Source of the DNA: Acanthosepion lycidas
Taxonomy: Eukaryota; Mollusca; Cephalopoda; Sepiida; Sepiidae
Assembly: GCA_963932145.1 (NCBI GenBank)
Contig: OZ010588.1
Coordinates: 102,556,012 to 102,620,011 of the forward strand
DNA: 64,000 nucleotides
Direction: 5' to 3'
Shown here: piece by piece, positions 32,395 to 44,369 of the stretch
How the letters are laid out: each line of letters starts with the position of its first letter
Position numbering within the stretch: the stretch's first letter is position 1
Notes under the pieces: generated by a model
Database searches by the model: none
Seen by the model: the letters and a program-made list of their open reading frames with translations, nothing else
Told to the model about the DNA's origin: nothing
Program-made: the position numbers and the translations under genes

Positions 32395-32695
32395 TAGGCA
32401 CAGTGGAGTAATGGATAACGGCCCGGATTGAGGAATTCGAATTCCAGTTGAATCCACTACATTCACTTACGTGTTATACCCTTGGGAAAAGCTATGAATC
32501 CTCCCCACGCCCTCAACCGGCTATGGGTAAGTAGCAGGACAGACGGGGTTCTATAGCCTTGGATGGCAAGTGGTCTACCGTAGAAAGAAATGGCAACCTA
32601 CTGCGAGAAAAAAATCTGCCTCATCAGTCATGTATCGAAAGATACATGATCACCTAAGCGTGTATCACGCATGGCACATAACTGACTGTAATGGT
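32395..32695 (+). mobile_element. tRNA-derived SINE, full copy
   Basis: Head with GGCACAGTGGAGTAATGGAT (A box) and AATTCGAATTCC (B box). The body matches 20.45-20.73 kb and ends GGCACATAACTGACTG. About 300 bp. Confidence 0.85.
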
Positions 32696-32934
32696 TATTT
32701 CGCTTGATCAATTATAGATGCACACGCGCGAGGATACGCGCCCAGGCACACACACACACTCACACGCTTATAACCCAGCCCCAATAATAATAGCATCCCA
32801 ATTAGCGCATGGATATAAAGAAAAATTAAAAATGGCTGAGACCTCCAGACGAGACAGACGGGTGTACCGAACAGTTGCTGCTAAATTACTATAAATATTA
32901 TATTTAAAGGGTACCCTGTAAGAGTGGCTTAGCA

Positions 32935-33111
32935 ATTATATATATATATATATATATATAACTCAAATCTCAGGGGCGACAGGTTGTTTCATGCTAGACG
33001 CAATCATCAAGACTGAAACAGTTTGTTACCTCTGAGTGTTGACTTAAATGTTCACTTTTATTTTTACATACGCTCTATCCCAGAAATATAGTATACCTTA
33101 AATCTACATTT

Positions 33112-33200
<89 letters not shown>
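32935..33200. mobile_element. Half of a foldback element between (TA)n tracts
   Basis: The sequence 32,961-33,113 (GGGGCGACAGGTTGTTTCAT, ATACGCTCTATCCC) is related to one arm of the 36.07-36.6 kb foldback. (TA)n at about 32,938-32,960 and 33,114-33,199 bracket it. Confidence 0.7.
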
Positions 33201-33202
<2 letters not shown>

Positions 33203-34237
33203 TGTGTGTATTTAGCTTTGTAGATGTCTGTAATGCTTTATTTGAATTTTTTTTCTACGAAAATATTTCACCAATCAGGACCATCAAGAAAATGTCCACA
33301 GAGGCAAGATTTTGTAATGTCGTTATGCCATATCTAAATAATATGCTATTTTTTTCCATTCTGTTCTTATATGTTTGTTATCCTTTACAAAAAAAAGCAA
33401 AATAAATAAAAAAAATAATATTCTGCTGCTGACTTTCTCGGTCTCTCTCATAAAATACAATGTACATTCAATTCCTACCTACAAAAAATAAAAACATATG
33501 TAACAAGGATTTTCTTTTCTTACAGAACATAAAAAATACTTTAAATGAACTTGCATAAGTCACGCAAGTAGGTAACAATTTATTTCGTTTTTGTTTTTCC
33601 TTCAAAATGAGAGAAAATTTACCATGCACATACCCGCAACTACGTTTCTCTCGAACATCCTGTCTGCTTTTCGTTCTTTCTAGAATACGTGTGAAGTCAG
33701 TTTTGGCCAATTTACATCTTCTAGTCGTATTATCCAACCCAAACGCAAAAAAAAAGATAAACATACAGTATAAAAACAGACAGTATTCTCTGTCAATTTT
33801 TACAAATGACTATAGAAAAAGCAAAAGACCAAAAATTAAAGAAACCTGTAGAGTACGGTAGGGCCATTTTTAGCGACAGGAAGTACACTCGTCGCCATCT
33901 TTCTTTCTTTTTTTTTTCTTTTTTTTTCTTTTTTTTTTTTCTCAGTTATCTTTTATTGATTTTTTTTCTCTGTGTTTTACTTTCAACAGAAATCACTCCC
34001 GTGCTATTCATGTTTAAGAAAAACCCGAGACTGCTGATATGTTATTGTATCTATTGTTATAGTTTTGTTTTAATGTATCCCTGTATGTATCGGTATTGTA
34101 TTTCCTTCCTTCATCAGACGTTTATGCGTGAGAGCTCTGAGGGCGCGCTGGTATCTACGTATGTTTGCATGTGAGACATTTCTTTTTATCAACCACACAT
34201 TCTTTGTTAATAAATTTTCAAAATAAGCATTTTCGCG

Positions 34238-34291
<54 letters not shown>

Positions 34292-34368
34292 GGAAATTGT
34301 TTGATCATAATATCACTTCACTCACCTAACTTCTTTAGTTCTATGTCGTTCTTTCGTTCGACTGCCTG
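33201..34368. other. Unassigned AT-rich sequence with T-runs and a (TA)n tract
   Basis: Poly-T/TTC runs at about 33,900-33,950 and (TA)n at 34,240-34,290. Short open frames (33,468-34,174) show no motif. Confidence 0.4.
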
Positions 34369-34369
34369 A

Positions 34370-34830
34370 TATATTTAAAACATTTCACCTCAAATAAGGC
34401 TATAAAAGCACTAAGACACAAGTGGTTACTGTGTGTGAGCGAATGTGAGAAAAAGAAAACATTATTAAGGAGAGAGAACAACAAAAGAACGGTATTAAGA
34501 AGACGGAAGATAACGATTGTTATTGCATTTAATTTTTTGAAGATCGAAGTTGAATGGAAAGCAATAAAGTGAAAGAAACTTCCACAAGCGATTAATGCGA
34601 GATAAGGGACTGTTATTATAGAACTTACGGTTATATCTAGCCAGTACAACTGTAAATTGATGAGACCTGTCTGCCAAACTAGTACTGCTCTAAACTACGT
34701 AAAGACTATGTATACCAAATAGGAAAGCGCATCAGAAGAATTAGAAGGAAAATATTTATCGGAAAGATACGGTTGAGCTATGTTACGATAGTGGGCTGTG
34801 ACTGAAGCCAAGACGCTATAACAACTGAGC
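34370..34830 (-). mobile_element. Antisense YADD-family LINE 3' relic
   Basis: The 3' block TTTCACCTCAAATAAGGC/CACTAAGACACAAG is followed, on the minus strand, by HQFTVVLARYNRKFYNNSPL and RINRLWKFLSLYCFP, the LINE C-terminal signature. Confidence 0.75.
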
Positions 34831-35068
34831 TATAATTTATATTAATAATAAATATACATTTTTTCTCATCTGTAGAACAGTCTTGAGCTTCATGCACGAT
34901 GTAACTGTCAGGTTGTGATTGAAAACTGACCTGATTTTCTATAAGCACCTGACTATTGTATCGTGCATAAAAATCAAAGTTGGGCTACCACTAAGGAAAA
35001 ATATGTATTTCTTTTATTACTACACTTACGCACCCACACCCATATATATATATATATATATATATATA

Positions 35069-35584
35069 CAAATGAAGAGAAAAAACAAACAGATTTAGAA
35101 TCCACAGTTCTTTAGCATTTACTTTTTTTTAAAAAAAAGTGCTCATTACCACGTAGAGCATAATATTTTTTAATGATATTTTTATTTCAAAATATTTTAC
35201 ATTGCGACACGGAAAATTCTATGTTTCGGGACTTAATTTTCTTTTATCCTGTCGTCAGGCAATGTTCGTCAACTTTTGATGAAAATGATTTACTTTTGAA
35301 AACAGAAAACAATACATTTGCTTATTAAAGGGTTAAGTTGGGTGGGAAGTGAACAAGATTTTAAAATCTTATGTGTATGCCTCTTTTGACTAATCAAAAG
35401 ACAGGTCAAAGCTAACGCGGAAAAGTTTAAAATGTAGGTTAGATGTTGGCGGGTGTGTGGCATTCATACATGTCTCGGGGAACTGTTATATTAAGACACG
35501 ACTTCACATTTCCGGTTAGGAATATGCATTTCAGTTATGAAGAAATAATCTGATATATCTATATCTGTAACAGTAGGTTAATTT

Positions 35585-35588
<4 letters not shown>
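35069..35588. mobile_element. PLE-terminus-like module between (TA)n tracts
   Basis: It starts with a line shared with 40.06 and 54.83 kb (CAGTTCTTTAGCATTTAC, AAAAGTGCTCA). It contains a well formed hammerhead candidate and ends in unassigned sequence. (TA)n at 35,041-35,068 and 35,590-35,664 flank it. Confidence 0.6.
35199..35265 (-). ncRNA. Hammerhead ribozyme candidate with 7-bp stem I and GUC site
   Basis: Minus strand, 5' to 3': ACAUUGC (35,265-35,259), CUGACGA (35,258-35,252), an AU-rich stem-loop II with a weak GGA/UCC pairing, GAA (35,228-35,226), stem III ACAU...GUGU, C at 35,206, then GCAAUGU (35,205-35,199). ACAUUGC and GCAAUGU pair perfectly and bracket the core, and cleavage would follow the GUC. 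All core bases fit CUGANGA/GAAA/UH. Stem II is eroded. It belongs to a PLE-terminus-like repeat. Confidence 0.6.

Positions 35589-35664
<76 letters not shown>
35589..35664. repeat. (TA)n tract
   Basis: About 75 bp of alternating TA. Confidence 0.95.
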
Positions 35665-35667
<3 letters not shown>

Positions 35668-35868
35668 AGAAATTATTAAGAGGATTTGATAATTATAATT
35701 AAGTAATTCATCGAGTCTGAAAGAAACCTCAACAGAATGCAGAAAGCATGGTTATATGGTTATAGAGAATCTCAATTGAGTTCCACCACGGAATATGTGA
35801 GCGAGTGGCGGTATATTGAGTCTGATTTGCTACCTCTTCGTTACCGAGGCCATATGGTATGACGTTTG

Positions 35869-35976
35869 CATGATAACCTAACTGTCAGGGTTTCAATTTT
35901 CGGTAGTGGATGCGCACTGCTGCATGTTAACCTAACTGTCAGGGTTTCAATTCTCGGTAGTGGATGCGCACTGCTG
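35869..35976 (+). repeat. 54-bp tandem duplication
   Basis: Two copies (35,869-35,922 and 35,923-35,976) of CATGATAACCTAACTGTCAG... differ at two or three bases. The 54-bp period keeps frame, producing a repeated but unrecognised peptide. A (TA)n tract follows. Confidence 0.9.
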
Positions 35977-35983
35977 ATGAGTC

Positions 35984-35987
<4 letters not shown>

Positions 35988-36070
<83 letters not shown>
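35988..36070. repeat. (TA)n tract
   Basis: About 83 bp of TA dinucleotides. Confidence 0.95.
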
Positions 36071-36072
<2 letters not shown>

Positions 36073-36592
36073 AATCATATTTTAAGGTGTGCTATATTTA
36101 TGAGAAAAAGTGATCAATATCAGAGATAGGGCGTATATAAAAGTGAATATTGAAGTCAACAATGGTGATAGACTGTTTCATGCTAGACGCAATCATCAGG
36201 CCTGTGAGTGTTCTTCGGAGGCGTCTGACACCATCATTATTCAACGGTATATTATAGCTGTATCTGCGATTACAAAGTCTCTACTACACCGGGCATTGCG
36301 GAAGTGACAATGAGTATCTGTTGACATTTCAAAAGTGGCAACGAATGTTTATTGACAATGAATTTGTTTGTCATACAAGAACAGACAACCTCTTGTAGAG
36401 CTCTGAGATTTGGCATGCATACTTATCTCGACAGTTTGTTTCATGTTTAAATGATTCTGGTTTGAAGATGGCGTTTAAGCATGAAACAGACTGTCGCCGC
36501 TGGGTGTTGATTTCACTGTCCACTATAATATTTGCATACGCTCTATCCCTGATACTTTAACTCATAAATATAGCGACTTTAATGTTCACCTT

Positions 36593-36596
<4 letters not shown>
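36071..36596. mobile_element. Foldback element about 0.5 kb, bracketed by (TA)n
   Basis: The left arm (GCTATATTTATGAG, GATAGGGCGTATATAAAAGTG, GACTGTTTCATGCTAGACGC) is mirrored on the right (AAGCATGAAACAGACTGTCG, GCATACGCTCTATCCC, CTCATAAATATAGC). On the minus strand the left arm holds CUGAUGA-UUGCGUCUAGCAU-GAAACAGUC, which is hammerhead-like with a very short stem II and no obvious stem I. The inner 200 bp is unassigned. Confidence 0.75.

Positions 36597-36656
<60 letters not shown>
36597..36656. repeat. (TA)n tract
   Basis: About 60 bp of TA dinucleotides. Confidence 0.95.
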
Positions 36657-36658
<2 letters not shown>

Positions 36659-36821
36659 ATCCAGCTCTTATCTCAAACAACTTAAAAGAGACCATTTTAT
36701 CAACACAATGAATGTTAAAAAGATGTAAAAAGAACAAATGAAAACTACAGACAAAAGTTCATTTTCTCCATCAAGACATTAATTTCTGTAGTTTACTGCT
36801 ACCAGCAAGCAGAAATATTTC

Positions 36822-36862
36822 TTCTCCTGATGATGGCCATTTTGGCCGAAACTAGTCGAGGA
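36822..36862 (+). ncRNA. Hammerhead ribozyme candidate with GUC site
   Basis: UUCUC (36,822-36,826), CUGAUGA (36,827-36,833), stem II GGCC-AUUUU-GGCC (36,835-36,847) with one extra U before it, GAA (36,848-36,850), minimal stem III AC-UA-GU, C at 36,857, then GAGGA, which pairs with UUCUC (five pairs, one G-U). The canonical GUC precedes the scissile site. The extra U departs from the strict fold. (TA)n tracts lie on both sides of the 0.3-kb module (36,657-36,956). Confidence 0.55.
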
Positions 36863-36956
36863 ATCTAAATGAAATAATAATAAAAAAACGAAAGAATATT
36901 AATCTACAACCCAGTGTGTCTGAAGATTTTATTTTTTAATATTTTTTATTGTTCAA

Positions 36957-37588
36957 TATATATATATATATATATATATATACTGATTGCACCCCAAATA
37001 TGAGATTAAATTAAATACATGGCCAGAAATATTCAAACTAACGACAAAATCAAAAAGTGTGTACATTTTTGGGACAACCTGTATATATAAATATTTCACA
37101 CACCCTCCCCCTTATATTGCACCTTCTATTGTTTATGTTACATCTCCCCCGATTGATTTGCCCCCGTCCCCGTAATTATTAATATAATATTATTAATCAT
37201 ATATTTTTCTCCTTCCCTTACATTCTCTCTAAGATTGCTTCCTTCTTAATTTGAAAAAAATATTTATTATTATTATAATTAATGTTAATTTTCTCTCCTT
37301 CCAAAATTTAATATTCTTTTTTTAATATAATCTTTTTTTAATATAAATTTTATTAACGTTAATTTTCCCTCCCGCTCCATTACATTCCAACTACTCTTGC
37401 TTTACTCCCCTTCAACCATAATCCCCGTTAAGAACGTTCTTTCTTTATTTGCTCGCTTTCTTTCTTCTTCTTTCTCTCTTTTTTTTTCTTTTGTGTCTTT
37501 TCTTATTTCTATCAATTGATTTATCACTTTCTTGTTTTCTTTCTTTCTGTCATTTATTTCTCTTTCTTCTTTTTCTTGTCTCTCTCTC

Positions 37589-37622
<34 letters not shown>

Positions 37623-37785
37623 GCTCGCGCGCTGTTCTTTATTCTCACTCCCTTTATCTGCTTTTACTCTCCTTTCTTTTATTTTTGTCAATTTCATTCT
37701 TGTCTTTCAGATGCTTTCTCTCTTTTTATCACTCTCTTTTGTTTCTCCCTTTCATTAATTTGTATCACTCTTCATTTCTCTCTTT

Positions 37786-37816
<31 letters not shown>

Positions 37817-38160
37817 ATTTCTCTCTCTCTCTCTCTTCTGTCTATTATTTGCTTTCTCTCACTTTTCTTTTCACTTTCTCTCTTCTTTTCTTTCTCCCCC
37901 CTTTTCTTTCTACTATTTTATTTTTCCGTTTCTTTCTCTCACTTCTTTTTGCCCTCATTTTTTCTTTCTTTCTTCTTTCCATTTATTTCTCTCTCTCACA
38001 CTTCCTTCTCTCTCTTTTTCTCTTCATTTTCGCTTTGTCTCTCTATCTCTCTTTCTCTATCTCTCTTTCTCTATCTATCCTTTATTCTATTTCTCTCTTC
38101 TTTTCTCTTTCTTTCCGTCTATTTCCTTTTTATCACTTTTTCGCACAAGTTCTTTGGTTT
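36957..38160. repeat. (TA)n then pyrimidine-rich low-complexity region
   Basis: (TA)n at 36,957-36,982. From about 37,440 to 38,140 CT, TTTC and TCTCC runs dominate, including (CT)n at about 37,573-37,625. Open frames of up to 245 codons here are stop-free by composition only. The line at 37,448-37,505 resembles 40,310-40,365 in the PLE flank. Confidence 0.85.
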
Positions 38161-39060
<900 letters not shown>

Positions 39061-39511
39061 AAAGAAAGAAAGTCTTAGATAGATATACTCATTTCTGTTA
39101 ACAGAGATTGAGTTTGTTTTTTTTTTAAACTGAGATATACATGAAAAATTACAAATAATCAAATTTGCTGACAAAAAAACTCTCTTAATCTAAAGGAGTG
39201 TATTGACTGTAAATTGCCGACACAGTTTATCTTTTACTTTATAATATAGTTAACATTTTTTTAAAATAATTGCGTATTATCATTTTTTTATAGTCATTAC
39301 TTATTAGTATATTATAGTCCACACTATACGGATAATTACCTTATTTTGTTTATTAAGCTTAAATATTAATATCTATTTAGTCTTATTAAACATCGTATAT
39401 AGATATTCCACATTTTTAATTTCAGATACCTTTATGAAGCTTCCTGAAGATAATTTTTTCTGTTAATTTTACGTTTGATTAACCTATCCCACCCTTCAAC
39501 AAATAGAACAT

Positions 39512-39573
<62 letters not shown>

Positions 39574-39772
39574 TCACCCATCTAGTACAGGATCGGATTT
39601 TTTTTATATATTTGGTTTCCTGCTGTTATTATTGAATTCTATCGGATCGTCATTTCCACACACATATATATACACACACACACATACGCATACACACATA
39701 CGCACACACGTATACGCACACACACATACATACACACACTTATACATATAATTTATTTCAGAATATTTCATA
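39061..39772. other. Unassigned AT-rich sequence with (TA)n and (CA)n
   Basis: (TA)n at about 39,518-39,571 and a CA-rich tract at 39,658-39,740. Nothing else recognised. Confidence 0.5.
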
Positions 39773-39890
39773 GAAAACATGTCAAAATCGCTACACAATT
39801 GCAGTCGTGTTTCGAGGCATATAGATGTATCGCATCAGGCGACCGAAACACGAGTGCTATTGTGTAACAACATCGACATGTTTTCGAAAA
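39773..39890. repeat. Inverted repeat with hammerhead-like core remnants
   Basis: The left arm AAAACATGTCAAAATCGCTA...GTCGTGTTTCG pairs with the right arm CGAAACACGAG...CGACATGTTTT. On the minus strand the centre reads CUGAUGCGAU...CCUCGAAACACGAC, close to but not equal to a hammerhead core (A9 changed). Confidence 0.6.
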
Positions 39891-39959
39891 TAAAGAATAT
39901 TGCTCTACTTTGTATTGAGCCCTTGGAAATTGTATTCTATTCGTTCTCATATTACCTGG

Positions 39960-39972
39960 ATATATATATAAA

Positions 39973-40055
<83 letters not shown>
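39960..40055. repeat. (GT)n microsatellite
   Basis: A short TA run, then about 38 GT units. Confidence 0.95.
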
Positions 40056-40058
<3 letters not shown>

Positions 40059-42640
40059 ATATGTAAGAAAATAGGAAAGAACACGTTAGGTATCCAGGGT
40101 TCTTTAGTATTTTTGTTTTTATTCTTAAAAAACAGTGCTCCATACAGAAGTAGAGCTTAAATTATAATTATTTTCTAAAAAATATGATTCTACATAAGAG
40201 TTCTCATGCTTCAAAAACGAGAGCCGAAAACCTCAATATAATTATTAAAATTAAATTGAATTAAAGTATCAAGCCCTGTTTCATCCTCAAGCTTTCTTTA
40301 TTTATTTATTTGCTCGCTCTCTTTCTTTTTCTTTCTCTCTTTTTTTTTCTTTTGTGTTTTTTCTTAATTCTTTCAGCATGTTCATTCGCAAAATTAATTA
40401 CTATGGAAACGGCTGGGGCTACCTTTTTGATAAGGGGCTTAAAAGTTCATTTTTATCTACATATCAGTCACCTTCGGAGGAAGGTCAAGCCGGGGTAGGA
40501 TCGGGGTACCCATTTCAAAGCGAATGATTGCATTCATGTATGCACATCGTCTGGTCAGTCACAGCGAAAGATAGCTGTTGGCACCATAATATGTCGTTAG
40601 GTGTCTAGAATTTTGTTTATTTTTTTTTTTTCTAGAGGGTTGTTTCGTACATAAATGCGTCGCACTGAACTACAGTTTGGTTTTTTTGACGACTTCATAA
40701 AGGGTTTTTCTATCTTATGATTGGGTTAAGTTCTTAAACCTTTTATTAGACTATGAAATTTATTTTTTTATACTAAATATTTAATGCAAAAATTTGTTGA
40801 TGTCGGCAAAAAACTGTTAACTCATGTCTATGGTTTAAGAATTTTTCATTATTTAGAAACTTAATAATGTGTAGATTTCCATGTAGGCATAAAGGGCATG
40901 GATCATCCCAGGTTTTACAAGTTCTTGTTCTATTTATTATTTTCCATTTTACTTTCTGTGTTTTATTCATTTCTTTTAAATGCCCAAAATATTTCGATAG
41001 AGAGTTAATTTCTATTTCTAATATTATTGAAGGAGATTTTGTGTTGTCTCCATCTAATTTTAAATTCATTTTTCGTTGAACCAATGTATATCCTATCAGT
41101 ATTAGGACTCTCAATAGATGAGATAGTGCATTGGTATACTACTGATTTTGTACAGCAATTCAGGGTTTCTACAATCACATAATTTTTCATTATTTTTGTC
41201 TAATTTTAGTTTAAGATTTTTATTAATACTGTTTTGGCATGCGTGATTTTCCAGGATTTTATTATTATGTTTCTTTATGATTCTTCCTAGATTTTCAGTG
41301 CAACTGTAACTTAGTTTTAAGGTGTTTTTATTAAAGATGTTGCTAATTTTGCTATTAGTAGGAAAGTTTCTTTCAATTAAAGCTAGCAACTTATGTCCTA
41401 GCTTAATACTAACCATTTGGTTGAACGGAGGTGTATACCAAATGATTTTTCTTTTGCTGTTTTTCTTCTGGTTAGTACTATTGTTTCTATAATTTGTTAG
41501 CGTTTTTTTAGAGCTGTGTTATAATAATTACTGTGTTGTTGGAATATTTCCTTATTAGCGGAGTTCATGCTGATTCTTTTCTCTATTGATGTGGGTATAT
41601 GCTTAATTATAGATGGAGGGTGGTTTGATTTAAGGTGTACATACAAGGATTAGTGTTAGGTTTTCTGTAAGGTAGGTATATGTTGTTCATTAAGTCTAGA
41701 GTTACGTCGAGGAAGTTTACCCTTTTTAATTTATTATTGACTGTAGTTTTTAAATTTAGTTTTCTGAATTCACTATATATTATCTTTCTAATTTTATCTT
41801 TTTTTAAAATTCTGGAGCTCCTCACTACCATGAGCCCGTCATCTCTGTATAGCCCGATGTCCTTAATGTCTAATTCAAGATGCGCGGTTAGATTGTATAG
41901 TATAAATAGACCGACAAGGTCAGAAGAAACTGGAGAGTCTAAAGATCCCATGGTGATGTCAAAATTGTCCTTAGTGTTTTTAATCCATTTTATCCCCATT
42001 ATGGATGAGGATAGTTTTTTTTTTGGAGGGGGGGTTGGTTTTGTTTTTTGCACTAAAATATGTTCATTTCTTTCATAGTTAAGTCAGAATACACAGTAGC
42101 AATCTCTTGATATTGACTGGTAATAATCCACAATATCGAACTCTATTAGGATGCAATCAGGCTTATTGTGAATGTTGGTAAACCAACTGATGACTTCTTT
42201 GGTATTAATCCAGAGTGTTAATCCAAGGTATTTTTGATTTGACTAATGATCCTTTCTAGGATTCTTTAGCTTATCTTTCCTATGTCGAGTCTGGTTGGCT
42301 TTATCATTCTGGTAGTGGGGTCTTCCTCAAAATCTTGTTTGTGGTCCTTTAGAGTGATGTAGCATTCCTATTCAGCTAGTTTGCCTAGGCTCCTTATCAA
42401 CATGGTCGCCCCAGCCGTTTCCATAGTAATTAATTTTGCGAATGAACATGCTTATAAAGATGCGTAAATTTCAATATTGGTTATTCCGAAATTTTCGCTT
42501 GAGGATGAAACAGGGCTTCATACTTTAATTCAATTTTAATTTTAATAATTATATTGAGGTTTTCGGCTCTCGTTTTTGAAACATGAGAACTCTTATGTAG
42601 CGATGGAATCATATTTTTTTTTAAATAATTATAATATATA
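40056..42640 (-). mobile_element. Penelope-like element with inverted terminal copies
   Basis: A minus-strand PLE with coding relic 40,773-42,420. Its 5' region (minus strand, about 42,625-42,385: ACATAAGAGTTCTCATG, GAAGCCCTGTTTCATCC, GCATGTTCATTCGCAAAATT, GGAAACGGCTGGGGC) is repeated in the opposite orientation at about 40,185-40,445, interrupted there by a CT-rich tract. Inverted or direct partial end copies (pLTRs) are characteristic of PLEs. (GT)n/(TA)n lie at its left border and a short TA run at its right. Confidence 0.85.
40773..42420 (-). pseudogene. PLE reverse transcriptase plus GIY-YIG endonuclease, broken
   Basis: Minus strand in order: an RT N-terminal stretch (about 42,310-42,120) with FDIVDYYQSIS, which carries the first catalytic Asp context. 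Then FDITMGSLDSPVSSDLVGLF and GLYRDDGLMVV, where RDD is the PLE-type active site (41,607-42,053), followed by KLNLKTTVN...VNFLDVTLDL. Next comes LGHKLLALIERNFP (41,416-41,111). The nuclease reads SVVYQCTISS, DRIYIGSTKNEFKIRWRQHK (41,190-41,005) and a C-terminal ...CPLCLHGNLHI block ending at 40,773. GIY is replaced by VYQ-like residues. RT and nuclease are in different frames. Canonical GIY-YIG PLE (Neptune/Penelope type), dead. Confidence 0.85.
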
Positions 42641-42863
42641 TATATAGTAAGATTATGATGGATTCGGTAATCCGTGTGGATAATTCCAAAAAGGATGTAA
42701 TCCAGAGAGCTCAACGTAATACTAGAGAAAATATTAATTAAATAATTAAGGTCCTACGACTATCATTTACTTCCCCAGAAAATATATTTTACCTGGTTTA
42801 TCAGGTCACATCTCTAGTTACATTGGAATTTGGTTTTTTTTATTTTTAATACAAGTTTTAAAT

Positions 42864-42865
<2 letters not shown>

Positions 42866-42914
<49 letters not shown>

Positions 42915-42915
42915 T

Positions 42916-42986
<71 letters not shown>
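42866..42986. repeat. (TA)n-(CA)n-(TA)n compound microsatellite
   Basis: TA 42,868-42,908, CA about 42,909-42,937, TA 42,938-42,985. Confidence 0.95.
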
Positions 42987-42991
<5 letters not shown>

Positions 42992-43007
42992 TATATAATA
43001 TAAAATG

Positions 43008-43103
43008 AATTCATCAGACCTACAAATTCAAAAAGAAATCGGAAAATATTTATGTATATATGTATTTTCCGATTACTTTTTGAATTTGTAGGTCTAATGA
43101 ATT
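43008..43103. mobile_element. 96-bp hairpin (MITE-like or foldback) between (TA)n tracts
   Basis: Arms of about 41 bp (AATTCATCAGACCTACAAAT... and its complement ending 43,103) with two mismatches and a 14-nt loop. A (TA)n lies to the left, and a second (TA)n at 43,221-43,296 to the right. Confidence 0.85.
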
Positions 43104-43219
43104 GGATCGTGATTACGATTTCAGTGTAATAAATTATAACCATGGAATATTAGTGTTTGACACTTTTATATTATATTCTTACTCTGTCCTGGACATTGAG
43201 TTCTATCTTCTTGGGAATT

Positions 43220-43220
<1 letters not shown>

Positions 43221-43296
<76 letters not shown>
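43221..43296. repeat. (TA)n tract
   Basis: About 76 bp of TA dinucleotides. Confidence 0.95.
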
Positions 43297-43302
<6 letters not shown>

Positions 43303-44369
43303 ACAGCTTGCTATCATTTGTAATAAACATTTGTATATGACAGACGTATGTTTCAAATAGAAATTTAATGTTCGATAAAGTGTATTTAATATAAACTTTT
43401 AAACAATCTGTGAGATTGTCAACATTAACGTTTTTGAATATGTGAGGCACTGGAATAGCGACAGATGTTTCCAAAAGCTAAACTAAGATTTCTAAAAATT
43501 TGTTGATGAATGAATTTGCTAAAATATTATGTTAATCAAGAACTCAACAAAAAGTTTAAATTTTCCGAAAAATAATTTGCAAAATTAATTACTTCTTAAA
43601 ACATATATAAAAAAAATGAACCGCTGCTGAATTGTTATGCAATATCAATCTTTCTATGTTATAGTGAATGCTGGCCTATTCATACACCTTGCCTTTTCTC
43701 ATGATTTTCTTAATATTCTCTAGTTTCACTCTAACAAGAAAGGTAATTTCTACATTTATGGGATTTTTAAGATTTTTTGATGGAAGAATTTGCCAAAACA
43801 CTCTTCTTACAATATCAAGAACTCGAATAAAGTTTTAAATTTACTGGACAATCTTCCCACAGATGAAGAGTTTTAAAGCGATGTTGTTTTCTTTGTTTTA
43901 ATTACCTCACTCTCCAACTGTGCCTTCGGTCAATTATCTGAACCTGTTATTGAATAATGAATTGATCGAAACCTTTTGTTAAGAACAAGGACAAAGGTAT
44001 TAATTTTCTGAATAGATTTTGCAATATGAATGACAAAGAGAGTTGGAATCCGTACTCCCGGAACAGATGGCGGAAAATGTGACACCGAAATCAGAAAGCT
44101 TATTTGGATAGCAAAAGACGCCATCTAAAAGATAAGCAAAGAAAATATCGTTAGAATCAAAGAAAAGACTACTGAACTGTTATATAATATCATCCTAGTA
44201 TCCAGCAGTGAATGCTGGACAATTTCCCGAAGATGAAATGGAGACTTGCGGCCAAAGCGATGTGATTCTATAGAATGGATGTAGCAGTCTTCATCCAATA
44301 GGAGACACAAGAGTAACCATATAGATGGTTATTGTGTCGAACTGGAATAAGTGTGTGAATTTATGCAGG
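43297..44369. other. Unassigned AT-rich sequence
   Basis: No ORF with a motif. Lines GTGAATGCTGG at 43,664 and 44,209 repeat once, a hint of old repeats (43.6-43.87 and 44.16-44.23 kb). Confidence 0.35.

Noticed and set aside
43102-43474. Frames with long Tyr-Ile runs
   Set aside because: Translations of (TA)n. Same for all similar frames between 26.5 and 55 kb.
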